64,000 nt of DNA from Burkholderia humptydooensis (GCF_001513745.1 NZ_CP013381.1:62001-126000), one strand, 5' to 3'. Positions 32,166-42,102 are shown, counted from the first letter of the stretch. Translations and numbers: made by a program. Notes: generated from the sequence alone by a model not told the origin.

Positions 32166-33221
32166 ATGTCCAACATCTTCAAACTCGCCGCCCTGACCGT
32201 GATTGCAGCCATCGGCGCGTTCGTCATGCGCGGACTGTTCATCGCCGCATCGCGTCCTGTTCCGCCTCCGGCGCCGGTCATGGCACGGGTGCGCGCCGCG
32301 GCGGCAGACTTGCCGGAAGGCCTGTTGCTGCGTGACAGTGATCTGGTCTGGAAGAGTGTGCCGCGCGACCAAGTGCCACCCGGTGCGTGGGCCGAAGGCG
32401 AGCCCGGTGGTAGCGACCTGAAAGGGAATCTGCTGCGTCACATGGTACGCGAAGGCACACCGATCGGCGCCGGCGACGTGATTTCGCCGAATGCGCCGGG
32501 CTTCCTGGCTGCCGCACTGAAACTCGGCATGCGCGCGATCTCGGTGGCCATCGACGACGTGTCCGGCAATGCAGGGCTCATCGAGCCGGGCGACTATGTT
32601 GACGTGCTGCTTACGCAGCAACTCGGCACCAGTGGTGGCCCACCGGTTCCACCAGATCATGCGATTGTGTCGGAAACGGTCGCGAGCCGCGTACGCGTAC
32701 TCGCGGTCGGGTCAGTGTTCCAGCGTCCGAAGGACGATGCCGCGCAGACCAACTCCAATTCCAACTCCAACTCGAGTGCGCGCGCGCGAACCGTCACGCT
32801 GGAGGTGACGCCGTTCTACGCGCAGGCGATCACGCTCGCCTCGCATCTGGGCTCGCTCTCGCTCGCGCTGCGCAGCTTCGCGGTCAGCGAGCGAAATCCC
32901 GCGAGTCTCGCCCCTGAAGCGCCGGCGCCGGTCTGGGCCGGCGAGGTGTCGCGCGCATTTCGAGAAGTTGCGCCACGGCCCGCGGCGCGTGGCGCGGCTA
33001 CCGTCAACCCGGCTGCGCGCGGCGTGATCGTGTATCACGGCTCGAAGGCGGAAGACGCGGCAGGCGGTGGAGCGAGCGGCGTACCACCGCTCCCGTCCAT
33101 GATGCCATCGGGTGCGACGGGTAGCGCGACGCGAGCACCGCCCTCCGCGGGCTCGTCAGCGGTGCCGTCACCTCAGGCGACAGTGACAACGGACTCGGCC
33201 GCGGCAATGGCGGCCAGATAG
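32166..33221 (+). CDS. cpaB: Tad pilus assembly protein CpaB/RcpC
   Basis: A 351-residue protein with an N-terminal membrane anchor (about residues 5-25). The SAF domain (about 42-110) has ADLPEGLLLRDSDLVWK. The RcpC/CpaB domain (about 115-245) has MRAISVAIDDVSGNAGLIEPGDYVDVLL, split here only for description. A run of Asn-Ser pairs (near residue 200) interrupts it, encoded by a short tandem repeat around 32753-32775 that could vary in length. The C-terminal part is Ala/Ser/Pro-rich. CpaB is a periplasmic partner of the secretin, possibly contacting peptidoglycan. Confidence 0.88.
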   Translation: MSNIFKLAALTVIAAIGAFVMRGLFIAASRPVPPPAPVMARVRAAAADLPEGLLLRDSDLVWKSVPRDQVPPGAWAEGEPGGSDLKGNLLRHMVREGTPIGAGDVISPNAPGFLAAALKLGMRAISVAIDDVSGNAGLIEPGDYVDVLLTQQLGTSGGPPVPPDHAIVSETVASRVRVLAVGSVFQRPKDDAAQTNSNSNSNSSARARTVTLEVTPFYAQAITLASHLGSLSLALRSFAVSERNPASLAPEAPAPVWAGEVSRAFREVAPRPAARGAATVNPAARGVIVYHGSKAEDAAGGGASGVPPLPSMMPSGATGSATRAPPSAGSSAVPSPQATVTTDSAAAMAAR

Positions 33222-33287
33222 CCGCGTGGGTCGCCGACGCGGTCACCCGGCCTGATGCGGCCCGACAAGTAGAGACAGGGAAAGAGC

Positions 33288-34700
33288 ATGCTGCGTATCG
33301 CTGGTTCAGTCCTTTGCATGCGCGGCCCGTTGCGGGCCGACCTGCATACCTGCATGACGATCGCCTGCGCGGCGCTCGTCGGCTTCGTCCCTGGCGCGCA
33401 CGTGCACGCGGATCCAGTCGGCCCAGTGCTGACCGTCGCAGCGGGGGGCGGCGAAATGCTGAAGCTGCCGGAGCCAGCAGGCGCGGTGTTCATTGCCGAC
33501 CCCGACGTCGCAGACGTCCACGTGCCGACGCCGCAGTCGGTGTTCGTTCTCGGCAAGAAAGCCGGCACCACGACGCTGTTCGCGCTTGGGTCCAACAACC
33601 GGACCATCCTGCGCGAAACGATTGTGGTCAACGCCGACACACCTACGCTGCAGCGCATTCTCGATGCGCGCTTTCCGAATCTGCATCTGACACTCACCAG
33701 CGCGCCCGGCTCGCTGATGGTGGCAGGGCACGTGCCCAGTCCGAGCGATGCCGACGCGGTCGTGCAAACGCTCAAACCGTACCTGCACGAAAAGGAAACG
33801 CTGGTCAACCGGATGACGCTCGCGCGCCCGATTCAGGTCCATCTGCGCGTTCGCGTCACCGAGATCGATCGCAACATCACGCAGCAGCTTGGCATCAACT
33901 GGAGCGCGATCGGTGCAAGCGGCAATTTCGTTGGAGGCCTATTCAACGGACGCACGCTGTTCGATCCGACATCGCGGCTCTTCAATCTGTCGCCAACCGG
34001 CGCGTTCTCCGTGCTCGGGGGCTTTCACACGTCGCGCTATTCGGTCGACGGCGTGCTGGACGCACTCGACCAGGAAGGGCTGATCACGATGCTCGCCGAG
34101 CCGAACCTCACGACGATGTCGGGCGAAACCGCCAGCTTCCTGGCAGGCGGCGAGTTTCCCATTCCCGTCTCGCAGGACACGACCGGCGCGATCACCATCG
34201 AGTTCAAACCATTTGGCGTCTCGCTCGACTTCACACCCACTGTCCTCGCCGATAACCGCATCAGCCTCAAAGTGCGTCCGGAGGTCAGCGAGATCGACCC
34301 GGTCAACAGCGTGACGTCCAACGGCATCAGGGTGCCCGCGCTGACGGTTCGACGCGTGGAGACCACCGTTGAACTGTCGAGCGGCCAGAGCTTTGCCATT
34401 GGCGGGCTCCTTCAGAGCAAGACCAGCGACGTGCTCGCCGAGTTGCCCGGGCTGGCACGGTTGCCCGTGCTCGGCAAGCTGTTCTCGTCGAAGAACTATC
34501 TGAACGACAAGACCGAGGTGGTCGTGATTGTCACGCCCTACGTCGTGCAGCCGGTCGGCCCTGGCGAGCTGCGCGATGCGCTTGACTCAGTGACGCAGCC
34601 AAGCAGCGATATCGAATACGTGTTGCAACGCGCAATTGGCATTGATCCGTTGTCCGGCGACCTGCCGCGCCTGGTGGGCGCCGCTGGCTTCATCTATTGA
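33288..34700 (+). CDS. cpaC: Tad secretin CpaC/RcpA
   Basis: A 470-residue outer-membrane secretin. A signal region lies within the first 40 residues, followed by the pilus-assembly N-domain (EMLKLPEPAGAVFIADPDVADV) and a BON-like segment. The secretin domain (about 255-430) has MLAEPNLTTMSGETASFLAGGE and the C-terminal ELPGLARLPVLGKLFSS signature. It forms the channel through which the Flp pilus leaves the cell. The start ATG 33288 has GGGAAAGAG just upstream. Its stop is 16 bp before the small lipoprotein gene. Confidence 0.93.
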   Translation: MLRIAGSVLCMRGPLRADLHTCMTIACAALVGFVPGAHVHADPVGPVLTVAAGGGEMLKLPEPAGAVFIADPDVADVHVPTPQSVFVLGKKAGTTTLFALGSNNRTILRETIVVNADTPTLQRILDARFPNLHLTLTSAPGSLMVAGHVPSPSDADAVVQTLKPYLHEKETLVNRMTLARPIQVHLRVRVTEIDRNITQQLGINWSAIGASGNFVGGLFNGRTLFDPTSRLFNLSPTGAFSVLGGFHTSRYSVDGVLDALDQEGLITMLAEPNLTTMSGETASFLAGGEFPIPVSQDTTGAITIEFKPFGVSLDFTPTVLADNRISLKVRPEVSEIDPVNSVTSNGIRVPALTVRRVETTVELSSGQSFAIGGLLQSKTSDVLAELPGLARLPVLGKLFSSKNYLNDKTEVVVIVTPYVVQPVGPGELRDALDSVTQPSSDIEYVLQRAIGIDPLSGDLPRLVGAAGFIY

Positions 34701-34716
34701 GACTGGGGAGAGTCCG

Positions 34717-35109
34717 ATGACTGCGCACTTCATCGTCACCCGCGTGCTGTGTGCGATTCTGCTCGCCACACTGGCCGCCTGCATGTCAGGCCATCCGCCT
34801 CTCGGGATGCCCGATGCGTCGGTCATCGGCTATGACCCGCGCGACGGCCGTGCGGTGCCGCCTGACTGCACGACGCTCGAGCAGCCGTCGCACATGGTCG
34901 ACGCGGGCTTCGGGCGGCCGGGCGTGCAGTTCGGCTGCGCGACGTACTCGAATCTCGCGGTAATGCTGGCGAGGCCAGCGGACCTGATTGCACCACAACC
35001 GTACGCGGGCGCGGATGCGGCCCTGGCTGCCAGCGCGGTGCGACGGTATGACGAAGGACGCGCGACGCCGCTGCACCCGACGTCGACCACCGCGCCGATC
35101 ACGCACTGA
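34717..35109 (+). CDS. cpaD: CpaD-like Tad lipoprotein
   Basis: A 130-residue lipoprotein (lipobox TLAAC, Cys about residue 22). The block FGCATYSNLAVMLARPADLI followed by RRYDEGRATP matches the C-terminal part of CpaD/TadD-associated pilus lipoproteins. It is shorter than Caulobacter CpaD (about 220 residues), so only the core conserved part is present, as in other beta-proteobacterial Tad loci. It probably helps to place the secretin in the outer membrane. A GGGGAGAG ribosome site precedes ATG 34717. Confidence 0.8.
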   Translation: MTAHFIVTRVLCAILLATLAACMSGHPPLGMPDASVIGYDPRDGRAVPPDCTTLEQPSHMVDAGFGRPGVQFGCATYSNLAVMLARPADLIAPQPYAGADAALAASAVRRYDEGRATPLHPTSTTAPITH

Positions 35110-35129
35110 CCCCCCACAGGAAGCCAGCG

Positions 35130-36344
35130 ATGAGTGCGTTCGAATTCGCCGCGAGCCGACGCAATGAACCGCGACCGGCGGACCGCCTGATTGCCGTCGT
35201 GTCCGACACCACCAGCGAGGAGACGATCCGCAGCCTGATCCTCGATCATGTGATTACCCACGCGCGCGTCGTGCGCGGGAGCATCGACGATGCGATCGAG
35301 ATGATGAAGCACACCGAGCAGTCGCCGCAGCACCTGATCGTCGACGTGTCCGGCTCGTCGATGCCGGTGTCCGACCTGGCTCGCCTGGCCGAAGCGTGCG
35401 AACCGTCGGTGACGGTGATCGTCATCGGCGACCGAAACGATGTCGGGCTGTTCCGCAGCCTGCTGGAAATTGGCGTGCGCGATTATCTGGTCAAGCCGTT
35501 GACGGCCGAACTGGTCAGGCGGGCGTTGCACGCGAGCGACCCGCATGCGGCGATGCGCACGGGCAAGGCGATCAGCTTTACTGGCGCGCGTGGCGGGGTC
35601 GGTGTGACGACCATCACGACCGCACTGGCCCGCCATCTGGCCGACGGCACGCGGCGACGCATCGTCTATGTTGATCTCGACCTGTACGGCGGCGGCGCCA
35701 CGTCGATGCTCGGCATGGTTACCAACAACGGCCTGAGCGAACTGTTGCAGAACCCGCAGCGCCTTGACGACCAGCTGATCAGTCAGGCGGTGCTCGCGCA
35801 AAGCGACCGGTTGCATGTGCTGTCATGCGAATTGCCGTACGACAGTGACTTCACGCTGCGCGCGGGCGCCATCGCCGAATTGGTCGGGCTGCTCAAACGC
35901 CACTACCATTACGTGCTGCTCGACGTACCCGCGCACTCGGGACGTCCGGCGCTCGAGGCACTGGATGCGTCGGCGGTGATCCACGTGGTCGCTGACCGCT
36001 CTGTTCAGGCCGTGCACGAGGCGACGCGGCTATGCCGGTTCGCCGATCAGCGCGCGAGCGAGCCGCTCGTCACGCTGTTGGTCAACGATGCGCAAGCGCC
36101 GGTGCGCGCACGCGTGAAGGGCGAGGACTTCACACGCGCGCTTGCGCGCGCCTCGGTTCATCAATTTCCGTACGAACCGGACGCGCTGGCGCTGGCCGAG
36201 AACCTCGGCGAGCCGGTGCCCGACAACAAGCGTGCCGGTTTCGCGAAGGCGATCGTCGCGCTGGCGAACAGCCTCACGGGCAGCGAGACGGTCACCCGGT
36301 TGCCATGGTATGCGCGCCTCACCGGCAAGCGGAGGACCGCATGA
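35130..36344 (+). CDS. cpaE: Tad localisation ATPase CpaE/TadZ
   Basis: A 404-residue MinD/ParA-related protein. The N-terminal receiver-like domain (about residues 20-140) has the DYLVKPLT block. The ATPase domain (about 146-390) has the deviant P-loop TGARGGVGVTT at 151-161, in which the second Walker lysine is replaced by Val, as is frequent in TadZ. It also has YVDLDLYGGGATSML. TadZ directs the pilus machine to its site, often the pole. The gene overlaps cpaF by 4 bp. Confidence 0.92.
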   Translation: MSAFEFAASRRNEPRPADRLIAVVSDTTSEETIRSLILDHVITHARVVRGSIDDAIEMMKHTEQSPQHLIVDVSGSSMPVSDLARLAEACEPSVTVIVIGDRNDVGLFRSLLEIGVRDYLVKPLTAELVRRALHASDPHAAMRTGKAISFTGARGGVGVTTITTALARHLADGTRRRIVYVDLDLYGGGATSMLGMVTNNGLSELLQNPQRLDDQLISQAVLAQSDRLHVLSCELPYDSDFTLRAGAIAELVGLLKRHYHYVLLDVPAHSGRPALEALDASAVIHVVADRSVQAVHEATRLCRFADQRASEPLVTLLVNDAQAPVRARVKGEDFTRALARASVHQFPYEPDALALAENLGEPVPDNKRAGFAKAIVALANSLTGSETVTRLPWYARLTGKRRTA

Positions 36345-37768
36345 TGTTCGGCCGCCGCATCAAGTTGCCGACAGCATCCCCGCTCGCTGAGACGCCGAGC
36401 GCGGGTGCAGACGAGCGGCCTGCTGATGCGCCGCTCAAGATTGCACCGTCTCCGTCCAACGTCCCCCGGGCCGCGCCGCAACCGCAGCCGGCGGACGGTG
36501 ATGAGGCGCTGATTCGCTCGGACACGTTCCGCACGATCCGCACCGCGGTGCTTTCGTCAATGAACTTGTCGGCCGCACTGATGATGCCGCGCGCACAGGT
36601 GCGCGAAGGCGTTGAGCGGGTCGCTCGTGAGGTGATCATGCGCGATCGGCTGGCGGTCACCCTGGCCGAGCAGGTGCGGATTGTCGACGAGATCCTCAAC
36701 GACATGTTTGGCGTCGGGCCGATCGAGCCATTGCTCGCAGACGAATCGGTGACCGACATTCTCGTCAATGGCCCGGATCAGGTATACGTCGAGCGTGGCG
36801 GGCGGCTCGAGCTGACCCCGCTCAAGTTTCGTGACAACACGCACGTGGTCAACGTCGCGCAACGCATCGCCGCGGCGGTTGGGCGCCGCGTCGATGAGAG
36901 CAGTCCGATGGTCGACGCGCGCCTGGCCGATGGCAGCCGCGTGAACGTGGTGCTGCCGCCGATCGCGATCCGCGGCGCGTCGATCTCAATCCGCAAATTC
37001 GCCAAGCGCAATATCACGCTTGCGCGGATGGCGCAACAGGGCAACATCTCGCCAGCCATGGTCAACGTTCTAAAGATTGCGAGTGCGTGCCGGCTGAACA
37101 TCGTGATTTCGGGCGGCACCGGCTCGGGCAAGACGACGCTGCTCAATGCGCTGTCGCACTACATCGACGAGCATGAGCGTGTCGTCACGATCGAGGATGC
37201 GGCCGAACTGCAACTGCAGCAACCGCACGTCGTGAGCCTCGAGACACGCCCGGAGAACAGCGAGGGACTGGGCGGGGTGACGCAGCGCGATCTCGTGCGC
37301 AATGCGCTGCGCATGCGCCCGGACCGCATCATCCTTGGCGAAACGCGGGGGCCGGAAGCGTTCGACGTGCTGCAGGCGATGAATACCGGCCACGACGGCT
37401 CGATGACGACGGTCCACGCAAACACGCCGCGCGATGCGATCACGCGGCTTGAAAGCATGGTGATGATGGCCAACGCGAACCTGCCGCTCGTGGCGATCCG
37501 CCGGCAGATCGCCAGCGCAGTGCACATGATCGTGCATATCGAGCGCATGCGTGATGGCACCCGGCGCGTCACGCACGTGACCGAGATCGCTGGCATGGAG
37601 GGCGACGTGGTGATCACACAGGACCTGTTTACCTTCCGTTACGACACGTCCGCGTATCAGGACCAGGTGCGCGGCATGTTCGAGTCGTCGTCGCTGCGCC
37701 CGGCGTTCACTGCGCGGGCCGCGTACTACGGTTTCGAGAATGCGCTGCTCGAGGCGATACAAGCATGA
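36341..37768 (+). CDS. cpaF: Tad secretion ATPase CpaF/TadA
   Basis: A 475-residue type II/IV secretion ATPase. After a Pro-rich N-terminus (to about residue 55) comes an N-terminal domain ([18 protein letters not shown]). The RecA-like core has Walker [10 protein letters not shown] (258-266), an Asp box ([10 protein letters not shown]), Walker [10 protein letters not shown] (about 325-333) and a His box ([12 protein letters not shown]). It powers both assembly and retraction of Flp pili. ATG 36341 overlaps the cpaE stop by 4 bp; ATG 36344 is an alternative. It overlaps tadB by 4 bp. Confidence 0.95.
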   Translation: MMFGRRIKLPTASPLAETPSAGADERPADAPLKIAPSPSNVPRAAPQPQPADGDEALIRSDTFRTIRTAVLSSMNLSAALMMPRAQVREGVERVAREVIMRDRLAVTLAEQVRIVDEILNDMFGVGPIEPLLADESVTDILVNGPDQVYVERGGRLELTPLKFRDNTHVVNVAQRIAAAVGRRVDESSPMVDARLADGSRVNVVLPPIAIRGASISIRKFAKRNITLARMAQQGNISPAMVNVLKIASACRLNIVISGGTGSGKTTLLNALSHYIDEHERVVTIEDAAELQLQQPHVVSLETRPENSEGLGGVTQRDLVRNALRMRPDRIILGETRGPEAFDVLQAMNTGHDGSMTTVHANTPRDAITRLESMVMMANANLPLVAIRRQIASAVHMIVHIERMRDGTRRVTHVTEIAGMEGDVVITQDLFTFRYDTSAYQDQVRGMFESSSLRPAFTARAAYYGFENALLEAIQA

Positions 37769-38751
37769 GCCCGGCCGACGTCGCCGCCGCAAGTGCCTTT
37801 CTCGCCATCGTCGTCGGCGGGCTCATCGCCGCGCAATTATTCAACCTGGTGCGGCACCGGCCGGCGCGACGTATCCTGCAGCGCGTCAAAGCGGCAAGCG
37901 GGTCCGAGCCGCTGCCGCGGCGCCCGGTCGACGCGGACAAGCGGCATCAATTGTTCAGCGGCGAACAGGGCTACGGTGGTGACAACGCGTTTCTCACGTG
38001 GTTGTCGCAACACCTGCAGCGCGTGCGGGCGGTCAGCGGCCCGGGTGGGCTGCGATTGATCGCTGTCGCCACGCTCGTCTCGCTCGCGCTGTCTATCGTC
38101 GCGACGTCGGTCGCTGGACTGCCTGCGTGGCTGCGCGTACTCATCGACATCGGTGTGCCGCTCGCAACGGCACGAGCAGTCTACCGGATGCTCATCGTGC
38201 GCTTTCGGTTGCGTTTTCTCGCCGTCTTTCCGGACGCGATCGACCTGATGGTGCGCGCGGTGCGCGCCGGCATACCGGTGGTGCACGCCATTGTCACGGC
38301 CGGCGTCGAGTCCCAGGAGCCGGTCCGCTCGACGTTTCACACGATCGGCGACGGTCTGCGTGTCGGCGCCGACTTGAAAGAGGTGCTGGAGCAGGCGTGC
38401 GAGCGCCTTCAAATCGCCGATTTCTCGTTCTTCGCCGTGTGCCTGATGCTTCAGCGTGAAACCGGTGGGAGCCTCACCGAGACGCTCGAGAACCTGTCGG
38501 GAATCATTCGCGCGCGACGCGACGTGCGGTTGAAGACCAAGGCACTGACCGCCGAAGGCAAGATCTCGGCCAAGATCATCGCGGCGGTGCCATTCGCGAT
38601 CATGGGTTTCCTGTATCTGGTCAATCGGCCCTATATCGAACTGTTGTTTGACACCGGCATGGGCCACACGATGCTGATGCTTGCGGCGGTGCTGCTCACG
38701 GTGGGGCTGCTGCTGATCCGCAAAATCGCCAACCTGGACACCTCTCGCTAA
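37765..38751 (+). CDS. tadB: Tad inner-membrane platform protein TadB
   Basis: A 328-residue membrane protein with a first hydrophobic segment at about residues 8-28, a pair near 95-135, and a C-terminal pair near 270-315. Between them lies the T2SSF (GspF) domain with MVRAVRAGIPVVHAIVTAG and the MLQRETGGSLTETLENLS signature. It forms the assembly platform with TadC and contacts CpaF. It overlaps cpaF by 4 bp and tadC follows 15 bp later. Confidence 0.93.
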   Translation: MSPADVAAASAFLAIVVGGLIAAQLFNLVRHRPARRILQRVKAASGSEPLPRRPVDADKRHQLFSGEQGYGGDNAFLTWLSQHLQRVRAVSGPGGLRLIAVATLVSLALSIVATSVAGLPAWLRVLIDIGVPLATARAVYRMLIVRFRLRFLAVFPDAIDLMVRAVRAGIPVVHAIVTAGVESQEPVRSTFHTIGDGLRVGADLKEVLEQACERLQIADFSFFAVCLMLQRETGGSLTETLENLSGIIRARRDVRLKTKALTAEGKISAKIIAAVPFAIMGFLYLVNRPYIELLFDTGMGHTMLMLAAVLLTVGLLLIRKIANLDTSR

Positions 38752-38766
38752 CGGAGCCGTCGCTAC

Positions 38767-39699
38767 ATGGAAATGAACCTTGCGCTCATGCTGCTGCTCG
38801 TGGTCGGCGTGCTGTGGCTCGTACACCGCGCGGAGAGCCCGCAGAAGCGCATTGCCCAGCGCGTACGGCAGGTTGCGGCGCGCACCGCTGCAGAAGTGCA
38901 GGTCGGCGCGAGTGCGTCAGTGCAGCCCGTTTCGCAGCGTGTCAAGCGACGCATCGCGTTGCTCGGCGAACTCGTGCCGATCCTTGACGCCGAGCAACGC
39001 ACCAAGGTCGCTCAGCGGCTGATCAGCGCAGGTTTTCGGGATCGGCGCGCGGTGTCGGTATTGGCCGGGCTCAAGCTCCTTGTCGGCGTCGGCTTCGCGC
39101 TCGGCATGATCGTCGGGGCGTCGCACGTGCCGCGCATCGGCGAGTACTTCGTGTTCCGCGCCCTCATGATGGCCGGCGCATTCATGATTGGCATGATGTT
39201 GCCCGAGTTTGTGCTCGACTTGATGATCCGGCAACGCCAGAAGAGGATTGCCGCGTATCTGCCGGACGCACTTGACCTGTTGGTGATCTGCACCAACGCG
39301 GGCAACAGCCTGGTGGTCGCGATCAAGCGCGTCGCGAGCGAATTGAAAATGATCTGCCCGCCGCTCGCCGACGAGTTTGCCGTGACCGCCGACGAGCTGC
39401 AGATCGGCGGTGACATCTCGTCCGCGCTCAACGCGCTCGCTAAACGCATCGCCGTGCCGTCCACGCGCGCCTTGGTGACCACGCTCGTCCAGTCGCAACA
39501 ATACGGCACGCCGATTACGCAGTCGCTGCGCCAGCTCTCGCGCACCGAGCGCTCGATGCAGATCGTCGCGCTCGAGGAAAAGGCGGCCAAGCTCGCACCG
39601 AAGATGTCGCTGCCGATGCTCCTGTTCATCATGCCGACGGTGGCGCTGATTGCCGCCGGGCCAGCGATCATCCGACTCATTGCATTGTTCCCGAAATGA
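38767..39699 (+). CDS. tadC: Tad inner-membrane platform protein TadC
   Basis: A 310-residue GspF-type membrane protein, the partner of TadB. Hydrophobic segments lie at about residues 3-20, 95-145 and 275-305. The T2SSF domain has LPDALDLLVICTNAGNSLVVAI and LRQLSRTERSMQIVALEEKAAKL. The end of the gene overlaps tadD by 4 bp. Length and order are standard for Tad loci. Confidence 0.93.
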   Translation: MEMNLALMLLLVVGVLWLVHRAESPQKRIAQRVRQVAARTAAEVQVGASASVQPVSQRVKRRIALLGELVPILDAEQRTKVAQRLISAGFRDRRAVSVLAGLKLLVGVGFALGMIVGASHVPRIGEYFVFRALMMAGAFMIGMMLPEFVLDLMIRQRQKRIAAYLPDALDLLVICTNAGNSLVVAIKRVASELKMICPPLADEFAVTADELQIGGDISSALNALAKRIAVPSTRALVTTLVQSQQYGTPITQSLRQLSRTERSMQIVALEEKAAKLAPKMSLPMLLFIMPTVALIAAGPAIIRLIALFPK

Positions 39700-40607
39700 A
39701 TCCGTTCCCTGCATCCGGTCGCGTTCTGGCGCTCGTCCTGCCGATCCTCGTCGGCCCGATGGTGGGCTGCACAACCGGCAGCTTCCACACGCGGTCGATT
39801 GCCGCTCAGACCGGTCCGCAGCCCGCCGCTGACCTGCGCGTTGCCGAAAGCGCGCTGTCGGCCGGCGACGCGACTCTGGCTGCGACCCTGTTTGACAAGG
39901 TGCTCGCCGCAGATCCCAATTCACTGCCGGCCCAGCTCGGACTGGGTGACGCGATGTACCAGAACGGGGACCTGGCGCGCGCCGGCGTGTTGTATGCGCA
40001 GGCGGCGGCAGCGGCGCCAGCCGACCCACGCCCGCAACTGGGGCTCGCGCGCGTTGCACTGCGCGAGCGCCAGCTGGATGTTGCGCAGACGCTGTACCGC
40101 CAACTGCTCGCCGCCCATCCCGACAATCCGCTCGCCGCCGAGGGTCTTGGCACGGTGCTGGATCTTCAGGGCAGGCACGGCGAGGCTCAGGCGGTGTACC
40201 GCGCTGCGCTGCGATTGCACCCGCAGGCCTATGGCCTGAGGTCCAACCTCGGCCTGTCCCTGATCCTCGATCACCGGGCTCGCGAGGGCGCGAACGTGCT
40301 GCTCGAAGTGACGGGGGTGGCGAATGCGCCGCGCGAGGCGCGCCAGAACCTGGCGCTCGCATATGGACTGCTCGGCAATGACGAGGCTGCCCGGCGCATC
40401 CTGCTGGCTGACATGCCGGCTGCGTTGGCTGACGACAACATACGGTTTTATCGCAGCATTCGCGAGAAACTCGTGGCGCCAAGCCCTGACAGCAGCGCGC
40501 GTGGCGATGCCGGCGCCGTACAGCGCGGTGCGGGGACAGGGCGCGACGCAGCGCGCGCGCACGCGGTACCCCCCGCGAGCGCGCGCTTCACCGGAGATTC
40601 CAAGTGA
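39696..40607 (+). CDS. tadD: TPR lipoprotein TadD
   Basis: A 303-residue lipoprotein (lipobox near MVGC, Cys about residue 25). It contains several tetratricopeptide repeats between about residues 48 and 240 (for example LAAQTLFD-type helices, LGLGDAMYQNGDLARAGVLY, LGTVLDLQGRHGEAQAVY). The Ala/Arg-rich C-terminus is probably flexible. TadD is thought to act in secretin assembly in the periplasm. The start overlaps tadC and the stop overlaps tadE by 4 bp. Confidence 0.88.
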   Translation: MNPFPASGRVLALVLPILVGPMVGCTTGSFHTRSIAAQTGPQPAADLRVAESALSAGDATLAATLFDKVLAADPNSLPAQLGLGDAMYQNGDLARAGVLYAQAAAAAPADPRPQLGLARVALRERQLDVAQTLYRQLLAAHPDNPLAAEGLGTVLDLQGRHGEAQAVYRAALRLHPQAYGLRSNLGLSLILDHRAREGANVLLEVTGVANAPREARQNLALAYGLLGNDEAARRILLADMPAALADDNIRFYRSIREKLVAPSPDSSARGDAGAVQRGAGTGRDAARAHAVPPASARFTGDSK

Positions 40608-41017
40608 GACGTTTCGGCCAGCGGGGCGTGGTCGCGCTGGAGTTCGTGCTCGTGTTCCCGTTCTTCATGCTGGTGCTGTTCGGTATTGTTGACGTGAGCC
40701 TGCTCCTGTGCGACAAGGCCATCATCACCAATGCGAGCCGAGAGGCGGCGCGCGCAGGCGTCGTCGCGTGCGTGCCGCCGATGACGGCGAGCGCGATCAG
40801 CCAGGTCGCGCTCAACTACGCGCAGAACAATCTCGTCACCGGCGGCACCGCGACCACGCCTGTTGTGGCGGTCGACCAGTCCGCGGGCACGACGTCCGGC
40901 AGCCCGCTCAAGGTCACCGTCACCTACACGTATCAGGGACTCGTGCTCGGTTCGGCACTGAGCTCGCTGACCGGTCCGGTCACGCTGACGGCCATCACAG
41001 TGATGAACTATGAGTAA
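40604..41017 (+). CDS. tadE: pseudopilin TadE
   Basis: A 137-residue TadE-like minor pilin beginning at GTG 40604 inside the tadD stop (GTGA). The N-terminus QRGVVALEFVLVFPFFMLVL shows a prepilin-type site (Gly-Val, Glu at +5) and one membrane helix. The segment IITNASREAARAG is the TadE family hallmark. It is processed by CpaA and needed for pilus formation. It overlaps tadG by 8 bp. Confidence 0.92.
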   Translation: MRRFGQRGVVALEFVLVFPFFMLVLFGIVDVSLLLCDKAIITNASREAARAGVVACVPPMTASAISQVALNYAQNNLVTGGTATTPVVAVDQSAGTTSGSPLKVTVTYTYQGLVLGSALSSLTGPVTLTAITVMNYE

Positions 41018-42059
41018 CGGGCGCCCACGCATTGCGCGGCTCGATCGTGCGCCGCACAGACAGCGCGGCTCGATCGCACTGTGGTTCGTGCTCTTCGTGA
41101 CGGTGCTGCTGATATTTGGTGCGTTCGCAATCGACCTGCCGCGCGTGATCACAGTGCGCAACGAGTTGCAGAACGACGCTGATGCGGCCGCACTGGCGGG
41201 CGCGGGCGCGCTGACTACACCGGGCGTGTCCGGCCCCGCGTGGACGCAAGCCGCGAGCGCGACCAGCGCGGCGATATTGCTCAATGCATCGGACGACCAA
41301 ACGTTGACAAGCGGCATCGTGCAGACTGGCTACTGGAATCTGACCGGTCAGCCGTCGACGCTTCAGCCGACCACGATCACGCCTGGCCCGTACGACATGC
41401 CGGCGGTGCAGGTGACGGTAACACGCGCGGCGAACCAGAACGGTGGCGCAATCCCATTGCTGATGGGCAACTTTCTTGGCGTGTCGACGGCAAATGGCAG
41501 CGCCACGGCGGTCGCGATTATTGCGTCGCCGTCCACGGTCGGCGCGGGCGGCGTCTTTCCGATGGTCATCGACCAATGCGTGCTGAGCCAGTACTGGAAC
41601 GCGCAAACGAACCAGCCGAAGATCGACCCGTCGACTGGGCAGCCGTACGATATCCAGATCGGCAACGGCCAGACCTATGGCGGTTCGTGCACGGGTGGCC
41701 AGTGGACCTCATTCCTGACCAACGCGAACGATGCGCCGACCGTGCGTGGCCTGATCACCAACGGCAATCCGTCGCCGCTGAACATCGGCGACAATATCTG
41801 GGTCCAGCCAGGAGCGAAAACGACACTCTATTCCAGTGTGCCAACCGGTGTCACTATCGTAATGCCGGTCGCCACGCAGGTCAGCAGCAAGACCTATGTG
41901 CCGATCGTCGCGTTTGCGGCGTTCTATGTCAAGGAGTCGGTCGGCGGCAGCGGCAAGTACATTGACGGCTATCTGGTTGGCGGCTACAAGATCCCCGTGC
42001 AGTCGTCCGGGGTCGGGCCGAACTATGGTGCCTATGCGCGCCCCCAGCTTGGGCTGTGA
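41010..42059 (+). CDS. tadG: Tad-associated protein TadG
   Basis: A 349-residue protein with one N-terminal membrane helix preceded by QRGSIALWFVLF. The prepilin-like Gly is kept but Glu at +5 is absent, so processing is uncertain. The segment NELQNDADAAALAGAGAL is typical of TadG/Flp-associated proteins. The large periplasmic part (about residues 60-349) is beta-rich. TadG is considered a tip or anchor component. It is the last gene of the Tad locus, and a hairpin follows 44 bp later. Confidence 0.88.
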   Translation: MSNGRPRIARLDRAPHRQRGSIALWFVLFVTVLLIFGAFAIDLPRVITVRNELQNDADAAALAGAGALTTPGVSGPAWTQAASATSAAILLNASDDQTLTSGIVQTGYWNLTGQPSTLQPTTITPGPYDMPAVQVTVTRAANQNGGAIPLLMGNFLGVSTANGSATAVAIIASPSTVGAGGVFPMVIDQCVLSQYWNAQTNQPKIDPSTGQPYDIQIGNGQTYGGSCTGGQWTSFLTNANDAPTVRGLITNGNPSPLNIGDNIWVQPGAKTTLYSSVPTGVTIVMPVATQVSSKTYVPIVAFAAFYVKESVGGSGKYIDGYLVGGYKIPVQSSGVGPNYGAYARPQLGL

Positions 42060-42102
42060 GTGGGGCGCATACGCGACGAGGTAGTGTTGCACCCCGCTTA
42101 GC

